Origin: Bacillus sp. ISL-41
Lineage (GTDB): Bacteria > Bacillota > Bacilli > Bacillales > Cytobacillaceae
NCBI RefSeq assembly: GCF_018613235.1
Contig: NZ_JAGGQP010000016.1
Location: forward strand, 1 to 64,000
DNA: 64,000 bases
Direction: 5' to 3'
Shown here: piece after piece, positions 61,795 to 64,000 of the stretch
Layout of the letters: each line of letters starts with the position of its first letter
How positions within the stretch are numbered: position 1 is the stretch's first letter
Notes under the pieces: model-generated
What the model saw: only the letters and a program-made list of their open reading frames with translations
What the model was told of the DNA's origin: nothing
Databases searched by the model: none
Position numbers and translations under genes: made by a program

Positions 61795-62982
61795 TTAAAC
61801 TCGGCTTTGAATGAATTTATGGATCCTGCTGACCGCTTCCTCCAGCTGGTCAAGGGAGGTTGCATATGATAGTCGCATATAGTCAGGTGCTCCAAAGCCA
61901 GAGCCAGGGACAACCGCAACATTTGCTTCTGTAAGCAACACTTCTGCAAACTCATCTACATCCTTGCAGCCTGACATCAGTGCTGCTTCTTTTGCATTCG
62001 GGAACAGGTAAAACGCTCCCTGGGGCTTAATGCAGCTGATTCCTGGAATGTCGTTCAGCTTTCCATGAATGATTTCAAGCCTATCTTCAAACGCTGAACG
62101 CATCCTTTCCACGGCATCCTGCTCTCCTGCATATGCAGCTATGGTTGCATACTGTGCCGGAGTAGTCGGGTTTGACGTGCTGTGGCTTGCCAGGTCGGTC
62201 ATTGCATTGATGATTCTGCTGTCCCCGGCAGCGTAGCCGATTCTCCAGCCTGTCATTGAATGTGACTTGGAAACACCATTAATGATGATGGTCTGCTTTT
62301 TCAGATCTGCTGAAAGCTGAGCAATCGAGATATGTTCAGCATCTCCATAAATTAATTTTTCATAGATTTCATCCGAAATGATCAGAATGCCCTTTTCCAG
62401 GCAGACTTCTCCAAGAGCCTGCAATTCCTCTTGAGAATAAACCATCCCGGTAGGGTTGCTCGGAGAATTGATGATGACTGCTTTCGTCTTTTCTGTCACC
62501 TTCTCCTTCAGTTGATCCGGAGTGATCTTGAATTTGTTCTGCTCCAGTCCCTCGACGTAAACCGGATTCCCACCCGCAAGCTTGACCTGCTCTGGATAAC
62601 TGACCCAGTATGGGATCGGAATGATGACCTCATCTCCCTCATTGAGAAGAACCTGAAAGAGTGTGTATAAACCATGCTTAGCTCCACTTGTCACAATGAT
62701 TTCATTCAGCTGATAGTCAAGACCTTGATCTTCTTTTAACTTAGCTGCGATTTCCTTTTTCAAATCTGGAAGACCTCCAGATGGTGTGTACTTTGTGAAG
62801 CCCTCATTCATTGACTTTACAGCAGCATCGATAATATGCTGCGGCGTGTTGAAGTCTGGTTCTCCTGCTCCGAGACCAATCACGTCTTTCCCTTGAGCTT
62901 TCAATTCTTTTGCTTTTGCGGTAATTGCCAAAGTTGAAGAAGGAGTGAGCGCTCCCACTCTGCTGGCTAACTGGATCTCCAT
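61795..62982 (-). CDS. aspB: Aspartate aminotransferase AspB
   Basis: A 395-aa class I PLP aminotransferase (subclass Ib). IGLGAGEPDFNTPQHI near 34, NSPSNPTG near 170, PLP Lys in GVSKSHSMTGWRIGYA near 235 and Arg near the C-terminus (PDYMRLSYAT). It interconverts aspartate/2-oxoglutarate and oxaloacetate/glutamate. The ATG at 62980-62982 follows AGGAGG by 7 nt. Forms ypmA-ypmB-aspB cluster. Confidence 0.95.
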   Translation of the reverse strand: MEIQLASRVGALTPSSTLAITAKAKELKAQGKDVIGLGAGEPDFNTPQHIIDAAVKSMNEGFTKYTPSGGLPDLKKEIAAKLKEDQGLDYQLNEIIVTSGAKHGLYTLFQVLLNEGDEVIIPIPYWVSYPEQVKLAGGNPVYVEGLEQNKFKITPDQLKEKVTEKTKAVIINSPSNPTGMVYSQEELQALGEVCLEKGILIISDEIYEKLIYGDAEHISIAQLSADLKKQTIIINGVSKSHSMTGWRIGYAAGDSRIINAMTDLASHSTSNPTTPAQYATIAAYAGEQDAVERMRSAFEDRLEIIHGKLNDIPGISCIKPQGAFYLFPNAKEAALMSGCKDVDEFAEVLLTEANVAVVPGSGFGAPDYMRLSYATSLDQLEEAVSRIHKFIQSRV

Positions 62983-63045
62983 CCCTTTACCTCCTATTTT
63001 TTTACATGTATGACGTCCTGTAAACCTCAAAATTTTCCACAGGAC

Positions 63046-63531
63046 TTACAAATTATCAATAGCCCTGAGTTTTTCACCCGTATCAAAATCGACATAATAA
63101 TAATTGATTGTGTCGCTGTTGTTTCGGTAAAAAATTTCCCATGCCGGCCTGTCCGTCTTTTGTATTCTGGCCATGCCGAGCCTTACTTCAATGATTTCAT
63201 TCGGATTTTTTTCCTGATATAGTTTATTTAAAGCCTCTTTTTTCGTGATACCATTTTTGGCATTTCTCGTGATAACTTCGCTGTTTTTTTCATTGATCCA
63301 TACATAAACAGCTTCTTCTTTGGCATTTTTTCCGGTCATCACATAATAAGTCTCTTCTCCGCTGTACAAACTGAAGTTTGTGAAATCGGTAAGATTTGTT
63401 TCTTTTGACGCAATTTGTACAGCCTCTTTTTCTGCAGCCTTGACTGGCTCAACAGCGTTTAAGTAAACATTGATCAGAATCCCCGTTATAGTAACAATAA
63501 TGAGAATGCTGAAAAATATCCATTTCTTCAC
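63046..63531 (-). CDS. ypmB: YpmB-like membrane-anchored protein
   Basis: A 161-aa protein with one N-terminal anchor (KKWIFFSILIIVTITGILI) and an extracellular PepSY-like domain (DUF5590) with YYVMTGKNAKEEAVYVWIN and YYYVDFDTGEKL. Length equals B. subtilis YpmB (161) when the GTG at 63529-63531 is used; GGGGA lies 5 nt upstream. Probably binds or protects something at the envelope; function unknown. Upstream of aspB. Confidence 0.85.
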   Translation of the reverse strand: MKKWIFFSILIIVTITGILINVYLNAVEPVKAAEKEAVQIASKETNLTDFTNFSLYSGEETYYVMTGKNAKEEAVYVWINEKNSEVITRNAKNGITKKEALNKLYQEKNPNEIIEVRLGMARIQKTDRPAWEIFYRNNSDTINYYYVDFDTGEKLRAIDNL

Positions 63532-63601
63532 ATGTATCCCCACTTTATGTATGCTCTTTTCTGCTTAACAAAACAGCAGTTCATGCACTATTATCTTTGT
63601 A

Positions 63602-63772
63602 TCATGTTCGGTAAATGGTGAAAACTGCTTTTTCTTTATCATCCTGATCCAGTGCAAGGCCGAACATAAGGTCATCACGCTTCAATGTCCTGTTCAGGGC
63701 ATCTACAATTTTATATAAATCAGGACTATTCTGGACTTTCACGGTAGAGACCACTTCAATTTTGCTTTCCAT
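63602..63772 (-). CDS. ypmA: YpmA-like protein (DUF4264)
   Basis: A 56-aa soluble protein, MESKIEVVSTVKVQNSPDL..., ending KAVFTIYRT, same length as B. subtilis YpmA. Start at 63770-63772 is preceded by AGGAGAGG. Function unknown. Confidence 0.85.
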   Translation of the reverse strand: MESKIEVVSTVKVQNSPDLYKIVDALNRTLKRDDLMFGLALDQDDKEKAVFTIYRT

Positions 63773-64000
63773 GTCTGTTCCCTCTCCTTTCACACAATTA
63801 TTGTCATTTATATATGTGCTTTCAACTGGCAACAATAGAATTAACACCACTCATTATATCAGGAGATAGCCCTCACTGGTAAGAGTATTACTTCCATACA
63901 AAAAACTTTTCTAGTCCAAACACAGAAAGGCGACAATTCACAAAGTGTTATTTTACTTCTTACAAAACTAAAATGGCTGCGCAGTTTATGCGCAGTTTTT
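63773..64000. other. Right-edge intergenic region
   Basis: No gene is visible. A hairpin CTGCGCA/TGCGCAG (about 63978-63996) at the edge is followed by T on the plus strand and a T-rich stretch on the minus strand; by B. subtilis order it may terminate dinG, which would lie just outside the window. Confidence 0.4.

Overview
The window looks like a chromosome segment of a spore-forming, low-to-moderate GC Bacillaceae, probably a Bacillus/Mesobacillus-type soil organism. Reasons are spore genes (sspL, sspM, cotD, yppG), a class B RNase P RNA, AGGAGG-type ribosome sites with frequent TTG/GTG starts, and gene order that follows the Bacillus subtilis ypgQ-metA-cspD-ypeQP-ypdQ-sspL-ypcP-dynA-bpsBA-ypwA-ypsC-rnpB-gpsB-ypsA-cotD-yprBA-yppG..C-recU-ponA-ypoC-nth-dnaD-aspB-ypmBA block. 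Species assignment is inference; I recognised genes from the translations and ran no search.

Layout. 1-14.3 kb: ABC-F ATPase, HD phosphohydrolase, DegV, formate-THF ligase (fhs), metA, an AIM24 protein with a 5-prime frameshift, a methyltransferase, mntR, topB and an HD-GYP protein. 14.5-20.9 kb: cspD, ypeQ/ypeP, ypdQ plus a DMT transporter, a PAP2-like protein, sspL, the flap endonuclease ypcP and a sulfurtransferase. 21-28 kb: two-GTPase dynamin dynA, a possible Fur-controlled short transcript, the alkylpyrone pair bpsA/bpsB and an SDR. 28.3-30.8 kb: a ba3-type cytochrome oxidase operon. 31-35.6 kb: asnS with an Asn T-box, a DMT transporter and carboxypeptidase ypwA. 36-42 kb: a nitric-oxide island with three DUF2249 proteins, quinol NO reductase, a Crp/Fnr regulator, an NnrS/haem-copper-like membrane protein and a DUF59 protein. 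42-50 kb: ypsC, rnpB, gpsB, ypsA, cotD and the DNA-repair pair yprAB (mrfAB). 50-53 kb: a second Crp/Fnr paralogue, hybrid-cluster protein hcp and an Hsp20. 53-64 kb: the conserved yppG-ypmA block with the penicillin-binding protein ponA.

How the genes work together. The strongest unexplained signal is regulatory. Six promoters (ba3 oxidase, DUF2249 gene, norZ, crp/fnr-1, DUF2249 operon, hcp) each carry a TGTGA-N6-TCACA-like box exactly 21 nt upstream of a -10 hexamer, which puts the box centre at about -41.5. This joins microaerobic respiration, NO reduction and nitrosative-stress repair into one likely regulon. Two Fur-box-like sequences lie inside the same island. Neither Crp/Fnr paralogue carries the cysteines needed for a [4Fe-4S] FNR, so the sensed signal is open.

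Intergenic regions hold three tandem arrays of unrelated sequence (about 1-385, 9813-10015, 14921-15225) that share a period of 52-53 bp (five helical turns) and a short palindrome with an 18-19 nt loop. There are also two MITE-like elements with 8-bp flanking repeats and a dispersed Bacillaceae repeat. Several small genes (ypeQ, sspL, sspM, two Cys4 zinc ribbons, a 55-aa helical protein) were found by reading the sequence.
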